Source of the DNA: JACKAN01 sp964502735
Lineage (GTDB): Bacteria > Bdellovibrionota > Bdellovibrionia > Bdellovibrionales > UBA1609
Direction of reading: 5' to 3'
Length of the DNA stretch: 14,647 nt
Assembly: GCA_964502735.1 (NCBI GenBank)
Contig: CAZCYD010000059.1
Span: 1 to 14,647, forward strand
Within the stretch, counting starts at the first letter, position 1, and every line of letters begins with the position of its first letter. Shown here piece by piece: positions 12,980-14,647 of the stretch. The position numbers were made by a program, and so were the translations under genes. The notes under the pieces are model-generated. The model saw only the letters and a list, made by a program, of their open reading frames with translations. It did not search any database and was not told the DNA's origin.

Positions 12980-13780
12980 TTGACCAAAAATCCTACAGTT
13001 TTTACTTTTTACAGATTAAGAAGGCCCCTCTATGTCCTCCTGTTACTTCTAATTTTTGCCTCAAGCCATATGCTGCTTGCGGAGGAGGTCAACAGGGGGA
13101 CTACAGCTGTTGACCTTTCTTCAATTGAATACTTTAGACTAGGGCCAAAAAATCTCCCTGTCCACGTTTATAGAGTAGATCCCAGTCGACACAGTTTTGT
13201 TTTGTACAATGTGAGTGATATCGATTCGGATCACAACCTCCATTTGTTTACAATGAGAGACTTAGTCCAAAAAGGAGGGTTCAAGATTGCTCTTCCAGCA
13301 TCAATGTACGGTAGGGATTACTTTACGAGCACTTCCTACATGAAAAACTATCAGCATGTGAATAATGATCAATTTGCAAAGGGCTATCAGGGAATTTTGC
13401 TGTTTAATCCTAAGATTGATGGAATTAGAAAGTTTCGTATTGCGGGCAGAAGAGATCAAAATTTTACAACATTGTTATCTCAATATGATACAGCAATTAG
13501 CCTTATGAGACTGATCTCAAAAGGACGATCAGTACAATGGGACAAAGCCTATTCAAATATGGTTACTGTTGGAGTAGATACCATGGGAAACATGCTGATA
13601 GTATTTAGTTCTGGTTATCGAACAATAAGCTCTTTAATCGAGATCATGCTTAATAATTCTCACTTTACCGTTGATGATTTGCTATATGTCGAAGGAGGAT
13701 CCAAGGGTGGTCTTTTCGTAAGTCCAGATACGGGCTACGGGCACGAGGGTTTTTTACCAAATATTTTGGGAGTTCGATAA
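12980..13780 (+). CDS. Secreted DUF2233/phosphodiester glycosidase-like protein
   Basis: A 266-residue exported protein. A signal peptide with a strong hydrophobic core (PLYVLLLLLIFASSHMLLA, 16-34) ends before EE. The mature part resembles the DUF2233 (NAGPA-like, COG3698) fold: an early strand pair (PVHVYRVDPSRHSFVLYNVS, 60-79), the segment ALPASMYGRDYF (104-115) where the family has NGGMF-like residues, YSNMVTVGVDTMGNMLIVFS (191-210), and DDLLYVEGGSKGGLFV (232-247), equivalent to the family LDGG-S motif. In both signature motifs residues differ (Asn-Gly to Pro-Ala, Asp to E238), so activity is uncertain. The TTG start is chosen because ATAGGAG ends 6 bases before it and the signal peptide begins there. 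The repeat cluster separates it from the kinase. Remote assignment only. Confidence 0.75.
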   Translation: MTKNPTVFTFYRLRRPLYVLLLLLIFASSHMLLAEEVNRGTTAVDLSSIEYFRLGPKNLPVHVYRVDPSRHSFVLYNVSDIDSDHNLHLFTMRDLVQKGGFKIALPASMYGRDYFTSTSYMKNYQHVNNDQFAKGYQGILLFNPKIDGIRKFRIAGRRDQNFTTLLSQYDTAISLMRLISKGRSVQWDKAYSNMVTVGVDTMGNMLIVFSSGYRTISSLIEIMLNNSHFTVDDLLYVEGGSKGGLFVSPDTGYGHEGFLPNILGVR

Positions 13781-13826
13781 AACCAATAAATTCACTAAAA
13801 CAAGGTAGTGATCTAGGCCAGTCCAG

Positions 13827-13861
13827 TTGGTTTCTATTGAAATTTCTTTTATCATAAAATC
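13827..13861 (+). promoter_or_regulatory. Promoter for a probably leaderless secreted-protein transcript
   Basis: TTGGTT (13827-13832) and TATCAT (13850-13855) are 17 bases apart, and the -10 ends exactly 6 bases before the ATG at 13862. No Shine-Dalgarno sequence is present upstream of that ATG. The geometry repeats that of the radical SAM gene at 7293. Confidence 0.5.
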
Positions 13862-14335
13862 ATGAAACTCTATTTAATGTTGTTGTCCACTCTCTTGATT
13901 TTCCCGCATCACTTAAAGGCAGAAACTCATTCATCTAAGTCTAGTAAGTGGTTAAGCTGTAATGAATTTGACCCCGTTAAAGAAAAGGACTTCTCTTTGG
14001 ACTGTTCTCAATCAAGAGATAAACAATTCTGTATCTACAAAGATGTTTATTGCGAACTTAAGGGTGAAACTCCCAGATCTATAGTGCAAGAGTCCGCCAG
14101 AGAAGTTCTTTTGCAGGCAGGCTCCTATGAGTGGACAATAGGCGAAGCCGAAGAATTTTATTTGGCGGGTTTTAACTATGATTTTATTTGCAAGAAAAAA
14201 AACGGCAAGTGTCCAGGTTTATTAGACTGCATGGACGAAGAATTGTCTAAATATTTGGATGCAACAGACGATGAGCCTCGTCAACGGTTGAAAATTAATG
14301 TTAAAGAAAGGGGAGAGGTGAAAAGTGTTCGTTAG
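13862..14335 (+). CDS. Hypothetical secreted seven-cysteine protein
   Basis: I do not recognise this 157-residue protein. It starts with a clear signal peptide (MKLYLMLLSTLLIFPHHLKA, cleavage before E21). The mature chain is acidic and has seven cysteines (33, 48, 57, 64, 110, 117, 123), including CPGLLDC at 117-123. In the periplasm or outside the cell these would form up to three disulfides with one Cys left over, either free or binding a partner. There is no lipobox, so it is not an obvious lipoprotein. It has no ribosome binding site but a well-placed -10 box 6 bases upstream. Its end overlaps the next gene by 11 bases, so the two are probably translated together. Confidence 0.8.
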   Translation: MKLYLMLLSTLLIFPHHLKAETHSSKSSKWLSCNEFDPVKEKDFSLDCSQSRDKQFCIYKDVYCELKGETPRSIVQESAREVLLQAGSYEWTIGEAEEFYLAGFNYDFICKKKNGKCPGLLDCMDEELSKYLDATDDEPRQRLKINVKERGEVKSVR

Positions 14336-14597
14336 AATATTTGCCATCAGTTCATTAATTTTAATTTCACTAAGTCTTTCTGCCTTTGCTGATATATCTT
14401 CAGTTAAATTTCCAGCCACTTTTAAAAGTTTGGATGGTGAAAAGGCCACTGTTCAGATAAATTCAGGCAAAACTTTTCAGGTCCCTTTACTGAGTCTGTC
14501 TCCCAATAAAAGGCTTAAGAGTCAGCAACCAGTGATGGTGCGTTTATCTCGGGAAGATCTAGAGACCGTATTCAAGAAACGAACAAATGTAAACTGA
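14325..14597 (+). CDS. Hypothetical small secreted protein
   Basis: A 90-residue protein of unknown family. Residues 1-22 form a signal peptide (IFAISSLILISLSLSAFA) cleaved before D23. The 68-residue mature part looks like a small beta-rich domain (ATFKSLDGEKATVQINSGKT, FQVPLLSLS, QPVMVRLS) with a basic end and no cysteine. The GTG at 14325 is chosen because AGAGG (14314-14318) lies 6 bases upstream and the signal peptide starts there. It overlaps the end of the seven-cysteine gene by 11 bases in another frame, which suggests translational coupling and a joint role in the envelope. Nothing shows what that role is. Confidence 0.75.
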   Translation: MFVRIFAISSLILISLSLSAFADISSVKFPATFKSLDGEKATVQINSGKTFQVPLLSLSPNKRLKSQQPVMVRLSREDLETVFKKRTNVN

Positions 14598-14647
14598 CAA
14601 CTAATGAAATCATTGTTTTGTAGTGATACAGATGAGTCCAATAGTGC

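Noticed and set aside
14604..14647. Possible start of another gene (MKSLFCSDTDESNS...) running off the right edge
   Set aside because: Only 14 codons are visible, with no ribosome binding site, so there is not enough to support it.

Overview
The window looks like a chromosomal segment of a low-GC Gram-negative predator-type bacterium, most probably a member of Bdellovibrionota. This is inferred from protein families, not from a marker gene: a TIGR02147-type protein, an N-terminal twitch-domain radical SAM enzyme, many envelope proteins with signal peptides, and frequent TTG starts (4 of 12 genes, plus 2 GTG). No rRNA, tRNA, CRISPR array, integrase or transposase gene is visible.

Layout. 1-128 holds a long near-perfect inverted repeat in front of a TIGR02147-family gene (129-941). 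942-1205 is a regulatory gap with two TetR-style palindromes. 1206-7256 is one tightly coupled four-gene operon: TolC-like outer membrane factor, short periplasmic adaptor, RND permease and TetR/AcrR regulator. Each junction is a 4-base ATGA or GTGA overlap. A radical SAM gene (7293-8729) follows and converges, with a 15-base overlap, on a second TolC-like gene on the minus strand (8715-10100). A divergent intergenic region with a tandem 17-bp repeat separates that gene from slyD (10362-10844). A membrane sensor histidine kinase (11066-12646) ends inside the first copy of a dispersed REP-like repeat; a cluster of four copies fills most of 12632-12873. The right end has three envelope-directed genes: a DUF2233 phosphodiester-glycosidase-like protein, a seven-cysteine secreted protein and a small secreted protein overlapping it.

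The most unusual system is the RND operon. In the permease both transmembrane proton-relay aspartates (AcrB D407/D408) are replaced by Ala-Asn, and the partner lysine (AcrB K940) by Asn. Its adaptor keeps the membrane anchor, beta-barrel and membrane-proximal regions, but a Ser/Lys/Asn-rich linker stands where the lipoyl and alpha-helical hairpin domains should be. The outer membrane factor carries a 53-residue N-terminal extension with five pentapeptide-like repeats before its signal peptide. All reading frames are intact, so this looks like a coherently altered tripartite machine rather than a decayed pump. Its TetR gene, together with the two palindromes upstream of the operon, suggests autoregulation.

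A second theme is leaderless expression. The radical SAM gene and the seven-cysteine gene each have a sigma70-like -10 box exactly 6 bases before the ATG and no Shine-Dalgarno sequence.
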